A stretch of DNA of 23,864 nucleotides, taken from positions 1-23,864 of the forward strand of contig JAJDEH010000430.1 of assembly GCA_029259935.1 (NCBI GenBank), given 5' to 3'. The notes below the pieces were generated by a model. It made no database searches. It was not told the origin of the DNA and saw only the letters and a program-made list of their open reading frames with translations. This document shows, one piece after another, positions 1-7,502 of this stretch. The translations under genes and the position numbers were made by a program. Numbering within the stretch: the first letter of the stretch is position 1; the number at the start of each line of letters is the position of its first letter. The DNA is from Planctomycetota bacterium. GTDB taxonomy: Bacteria > Planctomycetota > Planctomycetia > Pirellulales > Pirellulaceae.

Positions 1-311
1 TAGGGGATGTTCGTCGTCTGTCCTTTAGCCGTCATCAGTCCGTGTTTGATATTCGATATTCATTTGAGGCTGTTTGCGTCTTGGTGGGCGACCCCCTCTA
101 ACTCCCCCGTGGCAAGGGGGAGAACTGATTCCCGTCCTTGATAAGGAGGGGCTAGGGGAGGTTCTTTTTCTTTCCTTCAGCCTTCATCATTCCGTGTTCG
201 ATATTCGATATTCATTTGATGCTGTTTGCGACTTGGCGGGCGACCCCCTCTAACTCCCCCTTGGCAAGGGGGAGAACTGATTCCCCTCCTTGATAAGGAG
301 GGACTTAGGGT
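1..311. repeat. Tandem 152-bp palindromic repeat (about two copies)
   Basis: Two diverged copies of one unit lie head to tail at 21-172 and 173-311, and bases 1-20 resemble the tail of a further copy to the left. Each unit carries the text GTTTGATATTCGATATTCAT or a close variant, then two neighbouring palindromes. In copy 2 the first palindrome is 254-274 (CTCCCCCTTG, one central G, and its reverse complement) and the second is 284-302 (CCCTCCTT, GAT, AAGGAGGG). In copy 1 the equivalents are 102-122 and about 131-150, with a few mismatches that break the pairing. The flanking ACCCCCTCTA and CTAGGGGAGGTT are also roughly complementary, so each unit could fold into a double hairpin. The arrangement resembles REP-like extragenic repeats. 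The rest of the gene-free stretch (312-432) shows nothing I can name. Confidence 0.8.
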
Positions 312-432
312 TGGCGGACAACGTAGGGGGGAATGCCAATCGTAGCACAACCGATTCCGCGAAGCGAGTTTTTGGCTGGTCCGTCGTCGCGATCATCCAA
401 ATTGGGCGGGTAAATCGCGGGCAAACGATCGG

Positions 433-816
433 TCAATCGGCCCTGTTTTCATCCGCCGCGTTAACCCAATCGAGGGCCTCGTCGCAGGTGTCGAAGATGG
501 GCCACAGGGTTTCAAATCGCGAGAGCTTGAGGATCTCGCGAGCAGTTTCCGACACACTGCATACCGCGAGTTTGCCGCCGTCTTCGTTAATCTCTTTCCA
601 GAAGAACAGCATGGCTTCCAACATGGACGAGCCAAAATAATTCAGCTTCTCGAAATCGAAAACCACGTGTTTCACTTCGGGCTGACGCAACTGCGCGAGG
701 AGGTCGTCCCATTGGGATTGCAATTCGTCTTCCGCCAAACTGCTGATATTGCGCAGAGGCATGATCACCAAGGCGGCGCGTTTCAAGTTGACGACGAAGA
801 TAGGCGATGTGGACAT
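433..816 (-). CDS. STAS-domain protein (anti-sigma-factor-antagonist-like)
   Basis: This 127-residue protein is a single STAS domain, the usual size for SpoIIAA/RsbV-type antagonists. In partner switching such a protein binds an RsbW-type kinase and is controlled by phosphorylation of one serine. The core VVFDFEKLNYFGSSMLEAML (residues 51-70) matches the family pattern of a strand ending in Asp, then a loop with Ser-Ser at the start of a helix; Ser63 or Ser64 is the candidate phosphosite. The canonical Asp-Ser-Ser-Gly is here Gly-Ser-Ser-Met, so it is a diverged member. The ATG overlaps the stop of the upstream kinase gene by one base (TAATG), which implies translational coupling and shared function. 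No PP2C phosphatase, the usual third partner, is encoded nearby. No clear terminator was found after the gene. Confidence 0.85.
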   Translation of the reverse strand: MSTSPIFVVNLKRAALVIMPLRNISSLAEDELQSQWDDLLAQLRQPEVKHVVFDFEKLNYFGSSMLEAMLFFWKEINEDGGKLAVCSVSETAREILKLSRFETLWPIFDTCDEALDWVNAADENRAD

Positions 817-1736
817 TAGGAATTTCCGTTGTCGTTCGTGCGATACGCGGTTGCCGGCGCGCGTTTGACCATTGTCACTTCGTTTCCTTTTTCGTTGTAG
901 CCAAGTTCATCCATGAAGGTCCGCATCAACAAGACACCCCGCCCCCCCAAATTCTCGACGTTGGAAGAGACTCGCGGATCCGGCAGCTTTGAGTGATCGA
1001 ACCCGGGACCCTCGTCGCGAATCTTGAACTTAACTTCGACGTGCGAACGCCGAACCTCGACGTGGATCCGTCGATCGCGATAGGGTGTCTGGCCAAGCCG
1101 CTCGTGGACCAATTGAGTATAACGCTCGTGATCCGAATCCCGCAGGTCGGATGACAGCTCCAAGTTTCCATGGTATAGCGCATTGACCAGCGCCTCGTCT
1201 AGAGCCACTCCCACACGAACCCGCTCGGATTCGTCGCAAAATCCGGCGTGACTGACCTCGTCCTGCAGATAGCTGACCAACACTGGCAGCAAGGTATAGT
1301 CGTTGCCGATCGTGAAGGCGGTCACGCGTTCGGTCATGTGCTCGACAAGCCGCGCGAAGCTCTGATTATGATTGGCGACTTCCAGCACGTGGCGAATGGT
1401 CTCCAACAGACAGTCGCCCAAAGAGCGTTTGGGGGTATAGCTGGTGGCCCCGGCCTGCAGTGCCTTGACGGCGATTTCCTCACTGCCCTGCGAGGTCATC
1501 AGCACGATAGGAACCAGTGGGTAATCCGCGCGGACCTTGCGGACCAGTTCCAATCCGTCCATTTCCGACATGATCAGGTCGGTGACCACGGCATCGGGAT
1601 TCCCTCGCTTCAGTTCCTGGAGAGCGGCTTTCCCGGTCGCCGCGAAGACAACGGAAATGTCCTTTTCCTTACTGAGCAAACCGCCGACCAATTTTCGGTC
1701 AACAGCCGAATCGTCCACAATCAAGATCGTCGGCAT
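816..1736 (-). CDS. Response regulator fused to RsbW-like (HATPase_c_2) kinase domain, copy 2
   Basis: The 306-residue protein has two domains. Residues 1-120 are a receiver: acidic pair Asp8-Asp9, phospho-acceptor Asp53 (VVTDLIMSEMDG), Thr81 and Lys103. Residues about 125-295 are a GHKL ATPase of the anti-sigma-factor kinase type: the N-box DEALVNALYHGN (Asn185), the ATP-lid motif DEGPGFD (about 241-247) and a glycine-rich GGRGVLLMRTFMDE. The likely role is a cytoplasmic kinase or anti-sigma-like switch controlled by phosphorylation of its own receiver. It is a paralogue of the gene just upstream (1780-2694) with the same architecture and spacing, and its stop overlaps the STAS start, so the STAS protein is the obvious substrate or partner. 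The receiver has Ser where most have Pro after the acceptor (DLIMSEMDG). The ATG at 1736 begins directly with a receiver strand (MPTILIVDDS). Confidence 0.88.
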   Translation of the reverse strand: MPTILIVDDSAVDRKLVGGLLSKEKDISVVFAATGKAALQELKRGNPDAVVTDLIMSEMDGLELVRKVRADYPLVPIVLMTSQGSEEIAVKALQAGATSYTPKRSLGDCLLETIRHVLEVANHNQSFARLVEHMTERVTAFTIGNDYTLLPVLVSYLQDEVSHAGFCDESERVRVGVALDEALVNALYHGNLELSSDLRDSDHERYTQLVHERLGQTPYRDRRIHVEVRRSHVEVKFKIRDEGPGFDHSKLPDPRVSSNVENLGGRGVLLMRTFMDELGYNEKGNEVTMVKRAPATAYRTNDNGNS

Positions 1737-1779
1737 CCAGAGTTCTCATCAGGATATGGATGAAATCCGTCGTCGGCGT

Positions 1780-2694
1780 TCAACCAGTACGAGATCGAAC
1801 CGAGCGTTTCACCATCGTAATCTCGTTACCCGAATCGTTGAAGGAGACTTCATCCATGAATGTCCGAATCAGCACCAAACCGCGGCTTCCCTCCCGCTCG
1901 AGAGCGACAGGATCCCCCACGGCGGGGAGCTTGGAGGTGTCAAATCCGTTGCCTTCATCCTGGATCACGAACCGGGCCTCGTCGGCCGTGATTTGAATGT
2001 CGACGAAGATTCTACGATCTCGGTAGGGAGAAACCGCGAGACGTTGTTGCACAGGATCAATTCCCTCGCCCCGTTGATGGGCCTCGCGGGATTTTTGTAC
2101 CTGTTCCGCTGACAAATGCAAGTTGCCGTGCAGCAACGCATTTAGCAGGGCTTGCTCCAGGGCGATCCCCACACGCACGCGGCCAATCGCGTCGCACAGA
2201 CCCAAGGCGGAGACCATTTGTTGAACGAGATCCACCAGCGGGTCGATTAATTGGAGATCACTGGACAGTTGAAACGTGAACTCATTCCGGGTCATGCAGT
2301 CGATCAGCGACGAGTAGCTGCGGTCGGCCCGCACCATGGCTAGCACATCGTCGATGGTTTCGGGAAGGATCTGGGCCAGTTGGGATTTGGGAACGTAGCT
2401 GGCCGCGCCCTGTTCCAGCGCCTCGGCGGCAAGTTCCTCGCTGCCTTTGCCCGTAATCAGGATCACGGGTAAGTCCGTGTACTGAAGGCGAACCGCTTGC
2501 ACCAGATTCAACCCGTCCATTTCAGGCATTTGCAAATCGGTCAGCACGATATCCACCTTGCCGTGCTGGATTTTTGCCAGAGCTTCCTTTCCGTTGGAAG
2601 CATATTCGACGTCGCAATTTGTTTGCTGCTGAATGAGGCCGCCGATCAACTTGCGATCCACCGCGGAATCATCAACGACCAAGGCAGTGGCCAT
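1780..2694 (-). CDS. Response regulator fused to RsbW-like (HATPase_c_2) kinase domain, copy 1
   Basis: This 304-residue protein is the first of two tandem paralogues. The receiver covers residues 1-120, with Asp8-Asp9, acceptor Asp53 (VLTDLQMPEMDG), Thr81 and Lys103. The ATPase domain covers about 125-297: N-box EQALLNALLHGN (Asn185), DEGNGFD (246-252) and GSRGLVLIRTFMDE. The frame is open up to 2928, but the ATG at 2694 is preferred because it puts the first receiver strand (MATALVVDDS) at the N-terminus, as in the paralogue. The upstream 78 codons look like unrelated noncoding sequence. No strong Shine-Dalgarno is visible. The gap to the next gene is 43 bases, consistent with an operon of kinase 1, kinase 2 and STAS. 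The hybrid kinase upstream at 3117-6245, which has an Hpt domain, could supply the phosphate; that link is an inference. Confidence 0.88.
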   Translation of the reverse strand: MATALVVDDSAVDRKLIGGLIQQQTNCDVEYASNGKEALAKIQHGKVDIVLTDLQMPEMDGLNLVQAVRLQYTDLPVILITGKGSEELAAEALEQGAASYVPKSQLAQILPETIDDVLAMVRADRSYSSLIDCMTRNEFTFQLSSDLQLIDPLVDLVQQMVSALGLCDAIGRVRVGIALEQALLNALLHGNLHLSAEQVQKSREAHQRGEGIDPVQQRLAVSPYRDRRIFVDIQITADEARFVIQDEGNGFDTSKLPAVGDPVALEREGSRGLVLIRTFMDEVSFNDSGNEITMVKRSVRSRTG

Positions 2695-2740
2695 GAGACC
2701 AAGTCCGTGTTGCTTAAGTGAGGTGTCAGCTAATGGTTCT

Positions 2741-2769
2741 AGTTTAGCATAACGCCCCGGCGTGCGCAA
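2741..2769 (-). promoter_or_regulatory. Possible sigma70-like promoter for the receiver-kinase/STAS operon
   Basis: On the minus strand TTGCGC (2764-2769) and TAAACT (2741-2746) are 17 bases apart, each matching 4 of 6 consensus positions. A start near 2734 would give a leader of about 40 bases before the ATG at 2694. The match is weak and could be chance. Confidence 0.3.
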
Positions 2770-2880
2770 TTGGTGCGTGCAAGCACGGCACCCGACTTTC
2801 ACAGCTTGATCCGCGCGACGTGTTGCATGTGCGGCAACTTTTTCAGGCGGGCTCGTGATGGACATCCGCAACGTGAGGAA

Positions 2881-3021
2881 AAGCCGTGAAAGCGGCGACA
2901 GGACGACGAATCGAGCAACACTACTCAACTGCTTTCGCCGCTCTCGCGGCTTGACGAGAGATCTTCCCTCAATCTGCGGGCTGGCACCCGCAGCTACATG
3001 CTGCCGCCATTTTCACGGCTT
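2881..3021. repeat. 141-bp element with imperfect terminal inverted repeats
   Basis: AAGCCGTGAAA (2881-2891) is the exact reverse complement of TTTCACGGCTT (3011-3021). The next ten bases inward pair at 7 of 10 positions, giving ends of about 21 bases with 18 matches. Inside are two more hairpins: CTCTCG...CGAGAG (2941-2960) and CTGCGGG...CCCGCAG (2974-2993). No target-site duplication or open reading frame of its own is visible. It lies in the 422-base gap (2695-3116) between the hybrid kinase and the receiver-kinase operon. It could be a small non-autonomous element or a structured RNA. Apart from this element and the weak promoter, I see nothing else in the gap. Confidence 0.5.
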
Positions 3022-3116
3022 TCAAAACGGCGGACCAATGGACGCGGTTAGGTCGCGAAATAACTCTTCATTAGGGCAGTTGTTATGCTGGCCGTTTTGC
3101 CACACACAGAGTGGCT

Positions 3117-6100
3117 TCAGCCTTCTCCGCCGGTCTTCGTTTCGACGGATCCCCGCTCGGTGAGTTCAGATTGAATCCGCGACAATTCGGATGCCAGCTT
3201 GTCCAGGCTCTCGCTAGCGTCCGTCAGTTCTTCGTTCTTGCCCATCGTTTCCAGGCGAAACGCATGTTCCGTAGCGACATGGGCTCCAAAGAATCGCAAG
3301 GATCCCTTGAGCGTGTGGGCGGCGCGGCGAAGCTCGGCGGCATTCCCGGCGCGGACGGCCTGGCCTATTTCATCGAGTAACTGAGGAGCTTCTTCGATGA
3401 ACGCTTCCATGACATCCTTCAGCAGCGCCTTGTCTCCATTGACGGCATTGAGCGCGTCGGCCCAATCAATCAACTCGTTCGTCTTCGGCTCGCCGTTGGT
3501 TTCGACCGTCGGGGGGCTATCACCGCTGACGGCGGATGCGATCATCTGAAAGAGAGTATTTGAACGGATCGGCTTTGAAATATATGCGTCCATTCCCGCA
3601 GCGAGACATCTTTGACGATCCGCATCCGAGGCGTGCGCCGTCATGGCGATAATCGGAATACGGAATCCTTGGTCTTTCTTTTGGCGGGCCCGAATTGCCC
3701 GGGTCGCGTCGAGTCCGTCCATTTCGGGCATTTGCACATCCATCAACACCAGATCGAAAGGCTGCCGGCGAACGGCTTCCACGGCTTCCTTTCCGTTCTT
3801 GACCACGACCACCTCGTGCCCACGAATGGACAGTAGCCCCACGGCCAATTTCTGGTTCACCAGACTGTCTTCGGCGACCAAGACTTTCAGTTCGCGGGTT
3901 GTGTGGAGTAATTCCACCGCATCGTCGGCGTGGCCGCTCGTCGAAGTTATGCCCAACGCAAAACTGACGGCTTCCAACAACTCCGATCGTTTGACGGGCT
4001 TCATCACATAAGCCGAGATCCCCATCGACTCGCACCGAGCGATATTCCCCGATTGCCGTCCTGCACTGAGCATCATGACCACGGGCACTCCGTCCGCCCG
4101 CATTTTCGCGGCCAACAGAAACCCTTCCGAGTCGGACAAACTGGGATCGATCAGCATCAGATCGTAGTGCCCGGCCGATCTAAACAAGCCAGCCGCCTCT
4201 TTCAAATTCGGTGCCGTTTCCGGGCGCATATCCCAATTCCGCAATTGCTTCTTGATGACTTGGCAACTGGCTTCGTGTTCGTCGACGATAAGTACCGTCT
4301 TGCCACTCAGTGCTTCGAGGCATTCGTCGTGGGGCTGTTCCGACGGATCGACTTCGAATTGCGCCGTAAAGTGAAAAGTGCTGCCTCGGTCCATTTCGCT
4401 TTCCGCCCAAATGCGACCTTGCATCAGCTCGGTTAGATTCGAGACGATCGATAATCCCAAGCCGGTTCCGCCGTACTTCCGCGTTCTCGTCGTGTCGGCC
4501 TGCTCGAAGGCATCGAAAATCGCCGCTCGCATCTCGTCGGGGATGCCGATCCCTGTATCGCGAATCGAAAAGTGAAGCGACGCGTGACGCTCGGTTTGCG
4601 TATCCAGTTCGACTCGAACCACGACTTCTCCGTGTTCGGTGTACTTGATGCCGTTACCGATCAGATTGACAAGGATTTGTCGCAAGCGGACGGCATCACC
4701 GACCAGTACGGTCGGCACATCGCCTTCGACGTCGGCAACTAATCCCAGCCCTTTCGCGTACGCCCCCAGGGCGAGCGACTTGAGCGTGTCGCCGACCAAT
4801 TCGGGCAAATTGAACGGCTCGCGGGCCAGCTTCATCTTGCCTGCTTCGAGTTTCGAATAATCCAAAACATCGTTGATCAGCACCAACAGGGACTCGCCGG
4901 ACTGATGAACGAGATTGACGTATTCCTTTTGCTCGCCGGTCAAGGGCGTGCTTTGCAGCAGTTCGGTGAGTCCCAGGACGGCATTCAGCGGTGTCCGTAC
5001 CTCGTGGCTCATGTTGGCCAAGAATCGGCTCTTCGCCACGCTCGCCGAATCCGCCGCCTCCTTGGCCGCCCGCAACTGAACCTCGGCGCGCTTTCGCTCG
5101 GCAATATCCAAAACGACGCAGATGCTCTCCTCGGAAGATCCCTCCAGCATGGTCACGCCGATCAAGATCGGCACTCGACTGCCGTCCTTGCGAATGTACT
5201 CCTTCTCGACAGGCTGGCACTGCCCGGTGGTTTTGAGTTGTTCGATAATCTGGTTGTCTTGTTCCCAGTGATCGGTGGGCGTCATGTTATCCCAGCGAAT
5301 GAGCCCCTTCTTCAGGTCTTCACGGTTGTAGCCAACCAAACGCAGGAATTCGTCGTTGGCATCCAGGACACGGCCGTCGAAATGAGCGGTGATGACGCCG
5401 ATGATATTTGCATCGACGAGCCGTCGGTAGCGGGCGTCGGCATGCTTTTGCGCTTGCTCGGCGCGAACGCGATCCGAGGCGTCCCAGAACATTCCTTGAG
5501 TACCAACGACTTCTCCTCGCGAGTTGTGCACGGGCGCCTTCATCACCTGCACATATTGCTTTTCACCCTCCGCCGTCAGATGCTCTTCGATCTGTTCCAG
5601 GGGCCGGCCGGTTTCGGCGACCCTTTGATCGTCGGCGCGGTATTTGTTGGCTAACGGTTCCTCGAAGAAATCAAGGTCCGTCTTGCCGATGATTTCGTCA
5701 AACGGCAATCCAAGGTCATCGCAGAAACGCTGATTGACAAAGACGATCCGTCCTTCGCGATCCTTGCGGAACAGTTTCAAAGGCAGGCTGTCGACCAGCG
5801 ACTGCGAAAAAATCTCCTGCTCGCGCAGCGCCCCTTCCGCCAAGTCGCGTTCGGCGGTCCGATCCTCGATCAATTGCTCGAGCTTGTGATTGACGGCTTC
5901 CAGTTCTTCTTCCACCTCCCTGCGCCGCAGTCCGATCAGTGTCGTGGCACCAATGACAAAGCCGGCAACAATTCGGCTGAAGATCACTTGCCAACTGCCC
6001 GCGTCGGTCTTTCCAAAATAAGCACCGATGCCCACTAGCGTCACACAAATACCAGCGATGAGGATCACGTCCCACCGGCGGGGCGACCAAAGTGCCACCA

Positions 6101-6245
6101 ACACCACCGCCACGTAGACGCCCCCCATTCCATACGGGGAATATATATCGCCAAGCAGCACCAGCAAGATCGCGATCCCACAAGTGGTCAGCACTCCAAT
6201 GCGACCGGTCATCCGCCATTCTGGTGGTTGGGACGTAGGTTTCAT
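3117..6245 (-). CDS. Membrane hybrid histidine kinase (TM-PAS-PAS-HisKA-HATPase-REC-REC-Hpt)
   Basis: Numbered from the ATG at 6245 (1042 residues). Residues 17-105 hold several hydrophobic segments, then a charged coiled coil (about 108-145). Two PAS domains follow (about 147-258 and 272-388). The HisKA H-box SHEVRTPLN carries His414. The ATPase shows an N-box (Asn527, Asn531), DTGIGI (563-568) and GGTGLGL (592-598). Receiver 1 (about 649-766) keeps Asp655, Asp700 and Lys749. Receiver 2 (about 786-906) has acceptor Asp836 in LMDVQMPEMDG. The C-terminal Hpt domain has AAHTLKGSLRFFGA, His977. This is a complete BarA/EvgS-like phosphorelay sensor in one chain. An in-frame TTG at 6281 would add 12 residues, but a perfect -10 box predicts transcription to start about there, so the ATG is preferred. 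The likely outputs are the two receiver-kinases downstream on the same strand. Confidence 0.93.
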   Translation of the reverse strand: MKPTSQPPEWRMTGRIGVLTTCGIAILLVLLGDIYSPYGMGGVYVAVVLVALWSPRRWDVILIAGICVTLVGIGAYFGKTDAGSWQVIFSRIVAGFVIGATTLIGLRRREVEEELEAVNHKLEQLIEDRTAERDLAEGALREQEIFSQSLVDSLPLKLFRKDREGRIVFVNQRFCDDLGLPFDEIIGKTDLDFFEEPLANKYRADDQRVAETGRPLEQIEEHLTAEGEKQYVQVMKAPVHNSRGEVVGTQGMFWDASDRVRAEQAQKHADARYRRLVDANIIGVITAHFDGRVLDANDEFLRLVGYNREDLKKGLIRWDNMTPTDHWEQDNQIIEQLKTTGQCQPVEKEYIRKDGSRVPILIGVTMLEGSSEESICVVLDIAERKRAEVQLRAAKEAADSASVAKSRFLANMSHEVRTPLNAVLGLTELLQSTPLTGEQKEYVNLVHQSGESLLVLINDVLDYSKLEAGKMKLAREPFNLPELVGDTLKSLALGAYAKGLGLVADVEGDVPTVLVGDAVRLRQILVNLIGNGIKYTEHGEVVVRVELDTQTERHASLHFSIRDTGIGIPDEMRAAIFDAFEQADTTRTRKYGGTGLGLSIVSNLTELMQGRIWAESEMDRGSTFHFTAQFEVDPSEQPHDECLEALSGKTVLIVDEHEASCQVIKKQLRNWDMRPETAPNLKEAAGLFRSAGHYDLMLIDPSLSDSEGFLLAAKMRADGVPVVMMLSAGRQSGNIARCESMGISAYVMKPVKRSELLEAVSFALGITSTSGHADDAVELLHTTRELKVLVAEDSLVNQKLAVGLLSIRGHEVVVVKNGKEAVEAVRRQPFDLVLMDVQMPEMDGLDATRAIRARQKKDQGFRIPIIAMTAHASDADRQRCLAAGMDAYISKPIRSNTLFQMIASAVSGDSPPTVETNGEPKTNELIDWADALNAVNGDKALLKDVMEAFIEEAPQLLDEIGQAVRAGNAAELRRAAHTLKGSLRFFGAHVATEHAFRLETMGKNEELTDASESLDKLASELSRIQSELTERGSVETKTGGEG

Positions 6246-6287
6246 CGAATGGAGCCTGTGGTGCGGTCCGGTGGAAGTCAACGTCCT

Positions 6288-6293
6288 ATTATA
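6288..6293 (-). promoter_or_regulatory. Perfect -10 box (TATAAT) upstream of the hybrid kinase
   Basis: The minus strand reads TATAAT at 6293-6288. No good -35 is present at 16-18 bases. The expected start point is about 6281, giving a leader of roughly 36 bases before the ATG at 6245. This also argues against the TTG at 6281 as start codon. The 193-base gap 6246-6438 shows no other feature. Confidence 0.45.
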
Positions 6294-6438
6294 GACGCCC
6301 AGCCAGCCGGCATAGAGTAGCCCTCCTTCAATGTGCGTGGCGAGAATTCCTCCGAATTAACAACCGAGAAGGCGCGAACGTAGCGGGGGCCATTCATTTC
6401 CCAGGCCGATTCAATCCGGTCACTCCCGCGGAGAACCG

Positions 6439-7164
6439 TTAACTATACAAAACCGTCTGTTTGGCACCAAAGTCGTGATGGCCAATGATGTGGCGAATCG
6501 TTTTGACGATCTTCTCGCCGCCAATGCTCGAGGGTTCGATGGGATTCGCGTAGTCCGCGCGATTATCGAACAGCAAGCGGAGATCGAGTACCGGCATGCC
6601 GTGCGAACCGGCGCAACGGAAGATGCTGTCGTTGAAGATGCTCAGCGCGGTCGTCGCCATTCGCTGTTGCAACAGCTCGTCGAAGTTGGGGTCATAGACC
6701 GTGCAAAAGACCGTCGGTTTGCCCTGCTTGATGACCGCGGCGGCCATCTTTTCATAACTCAGTTTAAAGCCCTCACGAATGGCGGCCAATTGCAGAAAAA
6801 CTTCGGCAGCCGACTTGGCGGGCTTCATCAGAATTCCACTGTGAGCCAACGCATCGTTACCGCCAACACTGACGACGAGATGGGTTGCATCGGCCGGCAG
6901 ACGCTCGAGTTGCCGGGAAACGTCTCGCGTGACACTGCCGTCAATCGCCAGTAACGTGGCCTGCCAGCCGTCGGGCATTCCTGTTTTGAGCTGGTCGATG
7001 ACCGCCGGGTTCTTTCCCACATAGCGCCCGTTATCAAAGATCGAGTCGCCGATGAGTACGACGTGTCCGGTCTTGCGGTGCTGGTTCGCCAAAGCGGTCC
7101 CGGTTGAGGCGACGGCAACTCCCGCACCTAGGGCGGACGCAAGAATTTCACGGCGGCTGAACAT
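6439..7164 (-). CDS. Tat-exported SGNH/GDSL-family hydrolase-like protein
   Basis: This 241-residue protein has an N-terminal twin-arginine signal (SRREIL, then a hydrophobic stretch ending TGTALA at about residue 26). The SGNH blocks are visible: block I VVLIGDSIFDNGR with nucleophile Ser41, and block III VGGNDAL with Asn103. The usual C-terminal DxxH of block V is not evident. The equivalent region reads YANPIEPSSIGGEKIV, with no His in the expected place. It is therefore either a subfamily with a different acid/base residue or a non-catalytic relative. The expected role is a periplasmic esterase or lipase-like activity of unknown substrate. The ATG at 7164 has a good ribosome site (AAGGAG, seven bases upstream). 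It stands alone between the hybrid kinase and the beta-CASP nuclease, all on the minus strand. Confidence 0.8.
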   Translation of the reverse strand: MFSRREILASALGAGVAVASTGTALANQHRKTGHVVLIGDSIFDNGRYVGKNPAVIDQLKTGMPDGWQATLLAIDGSVTRDVSRQLERLPADATHLVVSVGGNDALAHSGILMKPAKSAAEVFLQLAAIREGFKLSYEKMAAAVIKQGKPTVFCTVYDPNFDELLQQRMATTALSIFNDSIFRCAGSHGMPVLDLRLLFDNRADYANPIEPSSIGGEKIVKTIRHIIGHHDFGAKQTVLYS

Positions 7165-7502
7165 GAGAGAACTCCTTCAAGCTATGAACGCATACGTTAA
7201 TGAAAAATCACAAAGGCGAGTAATACTACGCGCGTTCGCTCTTACTGGCTATTCAAGGATCAAGTGAATTCATGCGGCACGGGTGCCTAACTTGTTGACG
7301 TGAATACGTCTTCGCGTTCGCATGGCCAACTGCCGCTTGCTGGACATGCTTGCGATTTCAACGGCGGAAAAGAATGTGTCTCGCGTTGCCAGTTGATGAC
7401 GGCCGTGCCGGTTAGGAAGAAGTTTGAAACTTTGCGTGGCGGTCGCGGGTAACGCCGGTGCCTCTTTCAGGACTTGATGCTTGGGCTGGTCGTGTCTGGG
7501 CG
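7165..7502. other. Intergenic stretch with no recognisable gene
   Basis: These 338 bases separate the SGNH gene from the end of the beta-CASP nuclease gene. The only structure seen is a short inverted repeat, GACGT-GAAT-ACGTC (7297-7310). I found no convincing promoter, terminator with a T-run, or RNA gene. The promoter of the SGNH gene must lie here, but no hexamer pair stands out. Confidence 0.6.

Noticed and set aside
1..311. CRISPR-like array
   Set aside because: The repeat unit is about 150 bases, with only two copies, internal palindromes and no unique spacers; no cas genes are present.
290..640. 116-codon plus-strand frame over the palindromic repeat and STAS gene
   Set aside because: It begins inside a palindrome and runs antisense to the STAS gene; no recognisable protein.
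2695..2928. N-terminal extension of the first receiver-kinase
   Set aside because: The extra 78 codons have no resemblance to the paralogue and run into the inverted-repeat element; the ATG at 2694 starts the receiver fold directly.
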